A stretch of 64,000 nt of DNA, taken from NCBI GenBank assembly GCA_011037195.1, contig JAAEAF010001974.1:120733-184732 (forward strand). The letters run 5' to 3'. Below are positions 33,301 to 42,718 of the stretch, piece after piece. Source of the stretch: Triatoma infestans. Taxonomy: Eukaryota; Arthropoda; Insecta; Hemiptera; Reduviidae. A program made the position numbers and the translations under genes. Position 1 is the first letter of the stretch; each line of letters starts with the position of its first letter. The notes beneath the pieces were generated by a model that saw only the letters and a program-made list of their open reading frames with translations, was not told where the DNA came from and made no database searches.

Positions 33301-35642
33301 GCGGAGGCGGAGCACAAGGTAGGGCGCTCTGAGACGAGAGGTGCAGGATAGTGTGATGCGACGTTGGCACAGGTGGCATGATTCTTCCGAACGGCACGAT
33401 CATGATGTGGCCGTCCGACAAACAGTGGCTCATCACAAAGTCTCGCCGTTGCGCAACGGGCATTGATTAAAAACCTTGCTCTCCCGAATTGTATGGTCCG
33501 GGCGGCGGAAGTATACGCACAATGGCAACTTGCGGGGCATGGCGAAATCGGGGAGCGTGCTAATACACACACCGACCCAACATAGACCGAATACGAAGTT
33601 TAAATAAAATCTTTGGAGCTGTTTTGAGAAAATCGCCGAGTACTGAGAAAAACATTCAGTAAAGTCGGGTGTCCGGTTAATTGATTTTGCTTGTATCGGA
33701 TGTGGTGTTATACCAAGTTTGAGTTTCCTGTAATTTTTCGTTTTTGAGATATTTCGTTCACGCATTTAATACTGACTATTTGCTAAAAACACTTTTTCCT
33801 TATCAGTAGACCTCAAAACACTATTCCCGCTAAAAACACGTAATTTCAATTTTTATTATCTTTTAATTCAAGGCGTGTCAACATCTAAGGTCATTGGCGT
33901 CCGGGGCCTTCACGCTGCACTGCCGGCATCCAGGCAGTGTTCTCTTTTTAAAGACCATCTGTCCATCTTCGGGCAGTGAGCTGTAGAGGCTCCTAGGAAG
34001 AGAAAATCTAAGGGCAGCACTGCTGGACTCGAACCCGTCACCTCCGTGATGTTAGTCCAGTGCACGATCACTGAGCCTTAATTTCGAAAAATCACACGAT
34101 CGCAATACTTCGTCTTACCAGGAGCAAGTGAAAGTAAAAAAATCTGGTTCCAATACTAATTCACAAACTAATGGGCCTTAATGTGAATACAGCTGTATTT
34201 TTGAATATCAACCGGATTTGGATGTTGCCCATCAACTGGACATTTTGATCAATAGTATCAGATTATCTTCTAGCACAATACAAAGACAGCTCATACAAAT
34301 TTTTGTTATATTATCAATATATTTTATATTATTATAATAGGTTTAGTAAGAACTCCAAGATTGAATGCCATTTATCAATAAATAACACAAAGGAATTCAT
34401 TAAAAGAAAGAACTGTGAGAATTTCAATAAAGGAAAGAAGGGGGTAATCTCATATCCTATTTTTGTTTTATTTTTTTGCAACCATAAATGCATTGAATAA
34501 ACTAAGGATTAATTGTTGATAAATAATATTTTAATAAATTAAAGGTGTAATTGATTATTATCTATAGAATGATGAAATTATAGAAAAGTTTCAGAACAAA
34601 ATCATTAGTTATATAAATATTCATTTTACTTGATTGAATTTATTTAAATGTAATAACAGAGGAAATTATGAAAATAAATTAGGTGATTCAATATTTTTAG
34701 ATCATACTAATAGCTGATTATAACAATTTTAAAAATGTACTCACTTAAATCATTCTCCATAAGTTCTGGCGCTTCATTTCCTTTTCCATTTCTGTTTTCA
34801 TTTAAATTGTCCTTATTTTTTATATCAATTAACAAATCCAAGACATCATTTCTGATTATATTATTCTTTTCTCTATAATTTACTGTTTTTTTAATTATTG
34901 ATACCATTCTTTCTTCCATGGTTTTTGTAAAAGGACTGACTCTTAGAAATTGTGCCACAAATGGTATTATCGATATTAAAATTCTTATTAGTATCAAATG
35001 AGTTTTTACATAAGGTAGAAATATATTTTTTCCGATAGTTCTCAGTTCATTATCTGGTTTATCAATGGAATTCACTTCTAATCCAAAAGCACAAGAACAT
35101 ATAATATCTGTTGTAAATCTTGCCATCCAATCTTTCACTTCTATTTCTCCTTCATTATCGGCTGTCTGTTTGAATTGTTGATCAAGTTTTGCAGAACATT
35201 CTTTAAACAAATAAAACATTGCTTTTAATTTTCCGGAAGTAAAAGTTGGTGTTAATTTCACTCGTAAAGCTCTCCATAAATCTCCTTCAATATTAAATAA
35301 ATGTTTCGAGAGTACGCCATAAAAAGGAAAATTATTTCTAGCTTTAAAATAAGCAAAGTCCTTTACTAATATTTGCTTAATAACGTCTGGATCTCTTGCT
35401 ATTAATTCTGGTTTTCTTCCAACATAAAAACCGCCTATTGGATGCGGATCAAGTTCTTTATAGATTTGTTGATGTACTTTACCAAAATAATCAGTGATGA
35501 AAAGATTATGTGGATAAGTACCAAAAGGAAATGTTCCTTTTACATATGGGAAACCTTTTTCCTGCCAATAACTATATACTGTCGTCCATTGTTTATAGAT
35601 TAACCAAAGAACTGTAAACAATAACAGCACTTCCAACCACAT
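15154..35642 (-). CDS. CYP6: CYP6-B: cytochrome P450, CYP6 family (complete, 4 exons)
   Basis: Full CYP6-type microsomal monooxygenase, about 513 aa. Exons: 34745-35642, 28426-28647, 21982-22233 and 15154-15323, all joined in phase 1. Exon 1: anchor MWLEVLLLFTVLWLIYKQW and WRALR. Exon 2: AGFETSS. Exon 3: ETLRKYP (ExxR, first codon split), PERFSPENK and the haem loop PFGEGPRNCIG with the Cys ligand. Exon 4: LRFGLLQTKTGI to VHRNK-stop. Donors are GTGAGT, GTCAGT and GTATGT; acceptors are TTTCAG, TTTCAG and TTGTAG. The frame is open throughout, so the gene could be active. However, introns of 6.1, 6.2 and 6.7 kb are each filled with retrotransposons, and the exon 2 donor is weaker than in C (GTAAGT). 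The start is the conserved ATG at 35640-35642. Substrate unknown. Confidence 0.88.
15880..16267 (+). repeat. 5' LTR of the Gypsy element
   Basis: 388 bp, TG...CA ends, TATAAAAAG near 16088 and AATAAA near 16170. Pairs with 21058-21453. Confidence 0.88.
16323..17447 (+). pseudogene. Gypsy gag (degenerate)
   Basis: Begins with a charged coiled-coil stretch (repeats like EMKRGQDEMRDEI, 16360-16520), stops at 16524, resumes 16589-16972 with a capsid-like segment (IKPPTYDGASLWANYLLQF), and continues through another stop at about 17133 in a second frame. The zinc knuckle reads FFNCQEFGHFKREC: the first Cys of CCHC is replaced by Phe. It cannot make an intact Gag. Confidence 0.75.
17520..20854 (+). 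pseudogene. Gypsy pol: protease-RT-RNase H-integrase (degenerate)
   Basis: Protease: VVDTRATHTIV, with Arg for the catalytic-loop Gly of DTG. RT (18114-19184): TLDLKSGYW and the catalytic YLDDVVIFS. RNase H (about 19180-19686): FIVDTDAS, broken by a run of ten G at 19337-19346 that shifts the frame. Integrase (19910-20500): H-H-C-C zinc finger ending WCRRCTEC, then DIAGPFP, HSDQG and HPQSDGIVERF supplying the D, D and E of the core, with stops between. The best-kept part is RT. Confidence 0.82.
21058..21453 (+). repeat. 3' LTR of the Gypsy element
   Basis: 396 bp, preceded by the purine-rich GAGAGGGGAGCAG, a polypurine tract for plus-strand priming. Confidence 0.88.
21982..22233 (-). CDS. 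CYP6: CYP6-B exon 3
   Basis: 252 bp, the same length as in C and D. Encodes ETLRKYP, PERF and the haem-binding FGEGPRNCIG. Differs from C and D by changes such as TFPFITR for TLAFLTR. Confidence 0.88.
23114..23934 (+). pseudogene. LINE ORF1 (coiled-coil type, broken)
   Basis: Starts MDKKMMDHFASLLDSKLAAL and continues with heptad-like DLINLERKIF; a frame change near 23270 and a stop at 23464 interrupt it. The last part (23587-23934) is basic and ends SASASTSFS. A nucleic-acid-binding ORF1 is inferred from position; no zinc knuckle seen. Confidence 0.55.
23979..27206 (+). pseudogene. LINE ORF2: endonuclease-RT-zinc knuckle (broken)
   Basis: AP-endonuclease segment 24005-24666: ICFNVAGLKNK, ILLETF and GDFNSRIG. 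RT segments: NKAPGVDSIAFEFYKN (25410), FQAGFRRGYSAIDHI (25690), FVDLKTAFDSVDH (25795) and the catalytic YADDVVLVS (about 26088). C-terminal Cys/His motif CSLCTLNEREDLYHFLCLCP (26990-27050). At least five frame breaks (near 24240, 24660, 25165, 25500, 25950) make it inactive. Confidence 0.78.
27544..27920. other. Intron 2 of CYP6-B, no feature
   Basis: AT-rich intron sequence. I see no coding or repeat signal. Confidence 0.4.
27922..28142 (-). repeat. tRNA-derived SINE, copy S2
   Basis: Same body as S1 (GCCCGGAGCCTTCTCAGTG, GGACAGTGTACTCTCGTTACAG, AGGCTCCTAGGAAGAGAAAA). B-box GGTTCGAGACC; head TAGCTCAGTGGTTGCG. Confidence 0.72.
28426..28647 (-). CDS. CYP6: CYP6-B exon 2
   Basis: 222 bp, starting AA TTG GAC after TTTCAG and ending ATA CTA G before GTCAGT. 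Holds the I-helix AGFETSS and ends in YLEQVIL. Confidence 0.87.
28800..29175 (-). repeat. Old LINE 3' remnant in CYP6-B intron 1
   Basis: Aligns along its length with 47690-48060 in CYP6-C (AACTGCGTAATTTGC, CAGCAAATCAGCTAGCA, TCTTCTAATCCCCA). Inherited with the gene duplication. Confidence 0.6.
29176..30039. other. CYP6-B intron 1, unassigned
   Basis: An open frame of 89 codons at 29313-29582 has no recognisable domain. TTGGGTGAGCAAGTACTAGAGGCG at 29575-29598 recurs inverted at 30175-30198 in the loop of P3. Otherwise AT-rich. Confidence 0.35.
30083..30119 (-). ncRNA. Hammerhead motif, P3 left arm, stem II damaged
   Basis: Core CTGAAGA, GAAA, ACCGGT and the CATC/GATG stem are kept, but stem II reads GGGCGAACACA, so its 3' strand no longer pairs. 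Probably inactive. Confidence 0.5.
30284..30323 (+). ncRNA. Minimal hammerhead ribozyme motif, P3 right arm
   Basis: CATC (30285-30288), CTGAAGA (30289-30295), T, stem II GGGC-GAAC-GCCC, GAAA, palindromic ACCGGT, cleavage C at 30318, GATG (30319-30322). All core positions present. Confidence 0.64.
30430..30845. repeat. Dispersed AT-rich repeat copy in CYP6-B intron 1
   Basis: CACTTCTGGTTAATCGATTTTCTTCAAATTTTGAATCTTATTAATG matches 57070-57120 and 58385-58440 in outline. No coding potential. Confidence 0.45.
30850..33463 (-). pseudogene. BEL-1 pol (RT/RNase H), broken
   Basis: Pol is split over frames at 32747-33463, 32232-32648, 31879-32169, 31680-31907, 31231-31515 and 30845-31231. The RT active site YVDD is intact; frame breaks lie near 32745, 32230, 31890 and 31530. 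Close kin of BEL-2 at 50.5-55.2 kb. Confidence 0.75.
30850..33575 (-). mobile_element. BEL/Pao retrotransposon, truncated at both ends (BEL-1)
   Basis: GC-rich block in an AT-rich intron. On the minus strand, in order: a gag-end or protease-linker region with RWADCPSP (33220-33500); RT with DPLTKLRVVFNAS, FTADIRQMYRQI and YVDDILTG (about 32900-32400); a post-RT segment KRAILNEMARIFDPLGWFTPV (32160-32080), a BEL/Pao signature; an RNase H region; and YADCASRGLAPHHLLDHPLWWKGP (31440-31370). The integrase and both LTRs are missing. Sense orientation with CYP6-B. Confidence 0.82.
33585..33780 (+). repeat. Dispersed AT-rich repeat copy
   Basis: ACGAAGTTTAAATAAAATCTTTGGAGCTGTTTTGAGAAAATCGCC matches 48780-48830 and, less well, 58530-58580 and 60800-60850. 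Ends TTTTTCGTTTTTGAGATATTTCG. Confidence 0.5.
33860..34081 (-). repeat. tRNA-derived SINE, copy S3
   Basis: Body as in S1 (CCGGGGCCTTCACGCTGCACTGCCGGC, AGGCTCCTAGGAAGAGAAAA); B-box region GGGTTCGAGTCC. Head partly decayed. Confidence 0.7.
34082..34744. other. Donor-proximal part of CYP6-B intron 1
   Basis: From 34325 it aligns with 55235-55530 of CYP6-C (GGTTTAGTAAGAACT, AAGATTGAATG, AACTGTGAGAATT). Shared intron sequence from before the duplication; nothing coding. Confidence 0.5.
34745..35642 (-). CDS. CYP6: CYP6-B exon 1
   Basis: 299 codons plus 1 nt; the same length as exon 1 of C. Ends GAT TTA A before GTGAGT; an ORF to 34707 reads through into the intron. Confidence 0.87.
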
Positions 35643-35718
35643 GATTTATCTGAAAAACAAAGAATTGAATGAAATGTTTTAGAACTTTTATGCAAGACTA
35701 ATATTATGTGCAAACGAG
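35643..35718 (-). promoter_or_regulatory. CYP6-B core promoter and 5' leader
   Basis: Matches the A and C core: CATAAAAG (TATA-like, 35685-35692), TTCTAAAACATTTCATTC, TTCTTTGTTTTTCAG, ATAAATC-ATG. Homology to A and C ends at about 35718. Confidence 0.52.
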
Positions 35719-35752
35719 CTTTCTAGCTCTGCGGAACGAACACAACAGCATA
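35719..35752 (+). repeat. Penelope-like tail fragment in the CYP6-B upstream region
   Basis: AGCTTTCTAGCTCTGCGGAACGAACACAACA resembles the one-sided tail of P1 and P3 (TTTCCAGCTCTGCGGAACCAACCACCACAACA). It begins where homology with the A and C promoters stops. Confidence 0.5.
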
Positions 35753-36596
35753 TATTTTTTATATTTTATCTTAAGGTGCTCAACGGCTAATGTTCTTTCG
35801 CACTTACTGGACTAATATATTTATTTACACGAACATTTCTAATATGTACTGTATTTTTGATTTCCATATTCTCTAAAGCATTCACTCAACCACTTAACCA
35901 TTCACACAAGTGCCGGAGTGTCAATCCCAGCTTCAGGGTCCACTCTTCCAAAAATTCAGTGGCTCCTAAGTACAGACATTTTGAAGATGAAATGCTGTTG
36001 CCATCTCTGATCGGCATGGGCCCCTTGATTCATTCGCATCTTGGTTCATACTCTAACCTACTTTATTCATGCTCGCTAATGAATATAACCATTCTAATAA
36101 ATACTCTCATTCTGCACTAAAAAAAACCTAACCAACAAATCTGTCATTCACACTTCACACGCACACATCTACATCAATGGAGTAGAGTACTCGATATTCC
36201 TCTAATCCTAATTACAAAACAAATTTTCTTTTACCTTCGATATATCTACTAAATACTGTTTCTAACATAAGTAGCGTAGGAAAAAAAAAAATGGTGTGAG
36301 CCACTTAAACGACTTTCTCTTAGTGCAATTAACATAATTATAAAATGGATAATTTTTCCAATTTTAAAATGGTTAGTTAATGGAGCACCTTGGATAGTTC
36401 TTGAACAATGCATTAACTTAAGTAGGTATAGTGTGATAAGGTGCACGCATTGGTTAGCCTAAGATAACAGATATAAAGTATGTGTTGACCCAGTAATCCA
36501 AAAGATAGTGCCAAAACATTGCCCAAACAAATTTATCATTTTTTGAAATACCATAGATTGCGCAGAATACCCTTCAAAAGCACTTTGCGAATAACT
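35753..36596. other. Upstream of CYP6-B, unassigned
   Basis: AT-rich with short frames and no recognisable domain (87 codons at 35857-36120). Not related to the region upstream of A or C. Confidence 0.35.
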
Positions 36597-39050
36597 ACTC
36601 TTAAAAATATTATAATAAGCAAATTCCTAATATTCGTGAATCTCTGGGCACACGTAATAAAGAGTTTTACACAAGCAGGTTAATTATCGTTATTGAAACT
36701 ACGTACAGATAATCAAATTACAACGATAATCTGCAGACTTATGTCGATAAATGATTACCGACTTGTTACGTAACTTTCTTTTATTGATACTACTATCACC
36801 AATGTTAGGCAGCGCTACTGTTGTTCCAACTCTTGCCCGTTCTGAAATAAATCTGCGATAGATATTAATTCCGCAAAGCGATATGGAATTGCTACATAAG
36901 CAACAAATTATTATAAATCCTCCATAGTTTTTCTTCAGAGGAGGGTTGTTTAGATAGATGTCTCATCAGAGGCGAACGTTAATGATGAAAGTAGAGATGT
37001 CCTGTTGCTCTCGATGCGTTCTAGACTCAATCTCCCTCTTCAGCCGGTCCTGATAATCGTACGGAAATAATGTGAACGAAAATCTCGCTCGGAATACTCT
37101 CAGTTATCCCCTGTAGACTTGTTAAGGCGATACCACAGTGAGGGTGAGCCGTGAGCATTTATGGGAGCCAAAGGATTAATGGTGGCATCAGCAATAACAT
37201 ATAATTGCTTGCGTTTCTCCAACTTTGTCAAGATGTCTTCTGCCTTAGAAGGGGAAGATTCGTCAAATTTTAGATCTCCAAATGGCATTGGATACGGTAA
37301 GAAAATTGGAGGATACATGGGTAAGTAACCAAGGGAAGGACCAGCCGGAGTGCAGTTCAGTGTGGTTGTCGCTGGAAAGGAATAGGTAGGCTGACCTGTA
37401 GTAGTAACAGGAACAATAAGTGTCTGGTTAGTGGACATCGCTAAGTTTGAAGGAACACTCCAAAGTACCGCGTTACTTAGGAAAAATGTTCGAAGATGTT
37501 ACCCCAAAGTTTCAACGTTGCCTTCAGTTGACAGAGAATTTCGCTCAGCTTTCTTGAGTTCATATAACCATTGAAGTTTGGGTTGTTCTTTTGATTGTTC
37601 CTGTCCTTTCCCAATAGGAATTAAACTTGTTGACTCATCGTCGGACATGTAAAGGTTTGAGAGAGTTTATGCAGTAATAATTTCCAAGGTATTTAAATGA
37701 AAAATGGACACATAAAATATGTGAAAAAGGAAATTATGAAATCCCGGGTATGCAACACCCAAGAAATGTAGACAAGAAAAATCATACAAATTCCAGCTCA
37801 GAAAAAATAAAATATGAATTCACAAAAGAAATAATATTAAGTTGTACAAAACTGTGCAATATATCTGGTAGCGTGGTAAAGAGAAATCATAGAAGAGAAA
37901 AGAAATGAAATTAATAACATCCATTATAAAATAATTATGTACGCATAATTCTATATACCTATATATGTATATATAGATATTTAAATAAAGAAATTAAAAG
38001 AATTATTCGAACTAACACGGCGCTCTCTCATAATTTACAAGAATGCTTCTAATAAAATTAAGAAATAAAATTAAGAAGAAAAAAAAGATAGTCGTGAAAA
38101 AGTAATTAATCAAAACTACTACATCCTTCATGCTTAAATAATAATGAAAAATATAAAATTAAATAAAACACTCCTCTTTTATTGAAAATTAAAAGAAAAC
38201 AATAATGCCAAAAACTATGTTATCTCCAAGCTTTGCATAAGAAAACTGTAATCTAAATTCTAAATTACCTTGTTGCGTGGAATACAAAAAATTTAAAAGT
38301 TTTTATTAAATAATATTGAACGATAAGTAACAAAAAGTGTTACAAGTATTTGCTTCACTGAATTTTATTTAAGTAAACTATGTAAAGGAAAAATATGGTT
38401 CAGTAAGGACCCAGACTTGTGCTTACTGTTAAATTTTTAAACTTGAACAGTACATACAATAACTAACTCTTTCTTTGTGTAACCAAGTTATCTTTATGAA
38501 TTTATTAACATACATGTATTTTTTTTTTTCATATGTATGATTACTTTCGTCTGGTTTACTCACAATTATTAATTATTTAATAGTAATTTAATTTGAATTT
38601 GTAGTGTTTACGGGCCTCATAAAAGCTGGGCCAATTAATTATTGTAACACCTAATTCTTGAGTACAATAATTTATTTATAAGAAAAGTTTAACTTAAGAT
38701 TTAACTAGGTAAGTTATAAAGAAAAGATAGAGTTGGGCAACAGGTTTTTGTTTAATCAATCATTTTAAAATCAAGATGTAAACAATACAAACTTAATAAA
38801 AATTAGAAAAGATAGAGTCAGGCATAGATGCTAATGAATACTCTTAAAAATATAATAACAAGCAAATTGCTCTTATTCATGAATAACTGTGCACAGGTAA
38901 TCAAGAGTTCTATACGTAGTTAATTATTATTGAAAGTACTTACAGCTTATCAAATTACAACGATTATCATATAAATGGTTACCCACATGTTACAATACTT
39001 TTTTTGACTGATACTACTATCACCAGTTTTAGGCAGCGCTACTGTGCCAT
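36597..39050 (-). mobile_element. LTR-type element with gag-like frame (decayed)
   Basis: A ~230-bp direct repeat (36597-36828 and 38836-39050; shared ends ACTCTTAAAAATAT and AGGCAGCGCTACTGT) flanks 2 kb. On the minus strand between them lies a gag-like frame. Boundaries are uncertain; the two copies differ visibly, so it is old. Confidence 0.5.
37100..37650 (-). pseudogene. gag-like frame with SAP-like segment
   Basis: Starts ATG TCC GAC GAT GAG near 37646 (MSDDESTSLIPIG), with a SAP-like stretch LKKAERNSLSTEGNVETL then a stop near 37500; HLRTFF resumes in another frame. The Pro/Thr-rich frame 37100-37438 follows. SAP-like N-termini are common in insect Gypsy Gag proteins; the assignment is inferred. 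Confidence 0.45.
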
Positions 39051-39084
39051 CTAGCGGCGCAATCATGCTTTACAGGAATACTAA

Positions 39085-39375
39085 TTAGGGCTACTCCATG
39101 AATCTAGCGGCCCAATTGGGGTAGTGGTTACAGTCCCGTTTCACTAATTCGAAGTTCCGCATGTTTGGGGGTAACACTCTCAAGGAAATCCTAGATGGAG
39201 ATTAAAAATATCTTATGAAATTGTAAGCAGATTGCGGGGGTAGGCTTAGTAGGAGCGGTTTGTTTTTTGTTGAGGAGGGGATACAAGCCATACTGGCTTA
39301 GCTACCCCCGGCACCCCCTGTTAATAATAATAATAGCGTGATACCAACAGTTAATAATAATAATACACAAAAATC
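39085..39375 (+). repeat. Possible second SINE type
   Basis: TAGCGGCCCAATTGGGGTAGTGG looks like a tRNA A-box head and AATTCGAAGTTCC a weak B box; the 3' part ends in TTAATAATAATAAT, present twice. Only one copy in the window, so low confidence. Confidence 0.3.
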
Positions 39376-39529
39376 TGGTCTGAAACACTTGCACGACTTT
39401 CTGTTATTCCTGTTAGTACCATTGTTTATCAAATCGGCAGTTTTTTCCCTGATTGTGAATCCCCAATAATAGTATGTCAATTTTATTTATATTGAAGGGT
39501 ATAATGTCAATTGTAAATATGTATATAAA

Positions 39530-40030
39530 ATTTTTCCTCAGACGGCCACTTAAAGGGTCGGCATCATAATGCGTCATTCCTCGTTTGTGCTTAATAGTAT
39601 AATCAACTTCAGCCAACATCATTTAGCACCTCAAACTGTGCCAAAATCTGCTGGAGGATCTTGACAGTGAATGTCCATTTTAGTGGCGCATTGTCCGTTA
39701 AAACTGTAAAGTGTTGTCCATAGATATAACAACGAAATTGCCTTGTAGCCCGTTCAGTAGCGGAATAATTCCTTTCCGCTTTATTTAACTGCGCCTGTCC
39801 GTTTACTCGTTGTGCTAATATAGCCCAATAGCCATCCCGAATGCATCAGTGGCCACTATAAACGAAATTGTGCAATCTGGATACCTCATGAACTTATACC
39901 CATTAGGTATTGCCACAACGTTTCAAAGGCTCTGATACGCTTCTTTTTTGACAAATTCCGTCTCTGCTTTTATCAACTCGGTAAGGGCTTGGCGATTCTG
40001 GCATACCTGACTTTAACTGAGGATTGGTGA
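39530..40030 (-). pseudogene. Ty3/Gypsy RT-RNase H fragment
   Basis: On the minus strand: YARIAKPLTELIKAETEF (39995-39945), IVATDAF, LNKAERNYSATERATRQF, VLTDNAPLKW and VDYTIKHKRGMTHYDADPLSGR (39600-39540): the end of RT through RNase H. Frames shift repeatedly. May belong with the decayed LTR element to its left. Confidence 0.65.
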
Positions 40031-41049
40031 CAGTAATACTTCTCAATTGTTCGATAATATTTTTATTTCACTCTCGAAACGATTCGATCACGGAGGTAAA
40101 CAAAAAATATTTTATTAATGAAGAAAGTATGATAATGTTATATGATACAATTTTTGTGGAGTTGCTTACTGAATTCTGATATTGTTAATTTTATATTACT
40201 TGTTTTTTGTTTTTAAACTCATAGTTTTGGTACGACATTATATCAGGACTTGGTAAGCAATCACTCAAAAATTATATAATATATCATTATAATTTTTTTA
40301 GGCTGATGATGAGTCTTCCTCAGAGATGGAAATCATTACTGACAAAAATCCTCAAATTCAATATTCACATGTAGAGATTAACAAATTTTTGTTTTTTGGA
40401 GGCCAGATAAAAAAAAGCGTTTATGATTTATTTCAAGAGTTCGTGTTCCTATTGCGTTTTGGAAATTGCCAATATCTTATTCTAGACATCAATAAAAACA
40501 CTAGTAAAGAGTCCGCTCATGTGTAGAATAGAGCAATTCCAAATTAAGTTATAAATTAAAATTTAATTTAGTAAGTAATACTGTAAATTTCAAGTATTGA
40601 ATTTGAATTATGTTGTATATTAAGAACTTATCTTGGAATATTTTATAGTCAGCTATCTAAGATTTCATTTTGAGATTTCATAAATTACCTTCGCAGAAAA
40701 AATACAGGGATACAATACAAGAATATTTACCACACTTCCACAGATTCCAAATATTATACCATAAATAACTTATTAGAATTCTCTTTTAAAAATTTGTTTT
40801 TATTTACTTACTTAAATCCGGATTAAGTTATTAAGTATTCATATTTAATTCTTAATAAGTTTTATAAGTATTAATATTTTCTACCTTGTTCACATTTTAC
40901 TATAATTTTTTTTTTAATATTCACTTTTTCCGAAAAATATAAAATTAGAGAATATAATTTGTTTAGTTGTTGTTTCATCTTCAGTCAGTGAAATTTTCTG
41001 AAAAGAAGACCAATTAATTACGCTTGAAATATTGATTAAATGATATTGT
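40031..41049. other. Intergenic, no feature
   Basis: AT-rich, with one 66-codon frame (40326-40526) of no known family. Confidence 0.35.
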
Positions 41050-42394
41050 TGTACACCCTAACTGCTTACTCTACTACAATATATACAAGAGAGACAGCTT
41101 ATTTGCTAGAGGAACACTATTATTTGCTAATTGTTCACAGTACAAGATACACACAATTACCCTTGGTAACAGACCAAAAACACAAAATAACTGTACTATC
41201 TTGTATTTATAAATATATCAAAATAATTGTATGATAAAAAGTATATTCAATTGTGCTATCCATGTGATTGCCTGGATACCACTCTGCTCCCTCCTTTATT
41301 TTCCACTCGGCCTCCTGGATTGTTGTCGCCCTTCGCATCTAGACCACCTTCTTCTTTTTTTTCTTTTGAAGAAGATTCTTCTTCTTCTGCTTCGCACCAG
41401 GGTGGTCGCCATTTCCTTTTACATCGCTTTTACCTTCCAGCCTCATACACACGGTTAGGAACCCATTGCCATTTAACCCATGGAGCTCTTCTTCCACATG
41501 TTCATTCCCGTTAACTTTTTTTTTCCTTTATCATCAAATTCACTGAGCACCTCCTCGTTGCAAAGTTTATTCTTTAGTAACTCTTGTTCTCCAGTTACTT
41601 TTAATTTTATCGTTACTTCTTCGTTAAATTCTTATCTTTTAATCTTTACCTTCATCAATTTCTTTATCTCCATTATTATTAATCACTAGTTTTAGTAGTT
41701 CTCCTTCTTCTGTTTCTTTATCTACTTCCTCTTGATCTTCATCTTTACCAATTTCTTTATCCTCATCCTCAATTTCTTCCTTAATATTATTCATTAGTTT
41801 TATCGTTTCATCTTTATTATCAAGCCATGGTGGTACATCCTTTTTCATAGTTTCCTATTGCCTTTGCACTTCTCTAAGCTTGTGATGGATGTTAATATTC
41901 ACCCGTTAACTTCTTATTTTTACAATTCCTAATCTTATAGATTTCTTGTAGTTGTCGAAGCTCATGAAAAACTCTCGAATTTCTTCCTCCGCTTTTTCAC
42001 GTTTGGCCATGTGACTTCCTTTATAAAAAAATTTAGTAGCTGTCGTTGTATACAAATGAACAACCTTCTCGGTCTGGATATTATTATCCGCTGAATCTAT
42101 CCACTTAGATTCTATTTACCAGATCTATCCTCATTTCAGAACCAATTGTATACCTTACCGCCTTGCTATAAAATAAAACATACAAGAGAGAGAGAGCTTA
42201 GGTACACGTTTATTTTCTACCTTGTTCACAGTACTCAAGTTACATACTATTATCCCTTGGTAACAGTACCACATACACACAATAATTCTACTACTCTTTA
42301 TTTATAAATTATATTTTATTTAAAAATATATCAAAATGGCCACATTATTACAAAATATATATTCAATTGTTGCTATTCAGGTGATTGGATAACA
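41050..42394 (-). mobile_element. Short non-autonomous LTR element, copy 2 (both LTRs)
   Basis: LTRs at 41050-41281 and 42147-42394 share ATACAAGAGAGA-AGCTTA, CCCTTGGTAACAG and ATAAATATATCAAAATA. Minus-oriented: directly inside the right LTR comes TTGGTTCTGAAATGAGGATAG, then MAKREKAEEEIREFF (42010-41965) and an acidic frame. At about 1.35 kb with no pol it resembles an internally deleted Gypsy derivative. Copy 1 lies at 10780-11660. Confidence 0.62.
41639..41848 (-). pseudogene. Acidic gag-like remnant
   Basis: 69 aa, MKKDVPPWLDNKDETIKLMN then almost only Glu, Asp and Lys. The homologous frame near 11000-11130 is broken. No enzymatic domain. Confidence 0.4.
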
Positions 42395-42523
42395 CAATAT
42401 AATAAAAAATGTAGAATAGACAAAGAATTAAATAAATCTTTTAAGTATTTACAGTATAATAATATTAACAAACCAATATTGAAGTTTATTATGAAAGATA
42501 TTAGTAGTTATGTTAGAAAAGAT

Positions 42524-42718
42524 GAGAAGTAAGCTCAGTGGTAGGCCGCTGGACTCCCACATAGAGGTCCCGGTTTCGAATGCAGTGTGCTGCCCTGAGA
42601 ATTTCTCTTACTAGGAATCTTTACAGCTCGCTCACTGCCTTTACTGTTGTCTGTAATTAGAGAACACTGCTCGGAGGCAGTGCACTGAGAAGCACCGTGG
42701 TCTCAACAAATTTTTCAG
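42524..42718 (+). repeat. tRNA-derived SINE, copy S4
   Basis: Plus orientation: A-box TAAGCTCAGTGGTAGG, decayed B box GGTTTCGAATGC, body in reverse order to S1 with CACTGCC, GAACACTG and GGCAGTGCACTGAGAAGC. Confidence 0.7.

Noticed and set aside
33081..33572. Host gene encoding a Pro/Ser-rich protein
   Set aside because: Shares RWADCPSP with the linker of BEL-2 and sits in order with BEL-1 pol.
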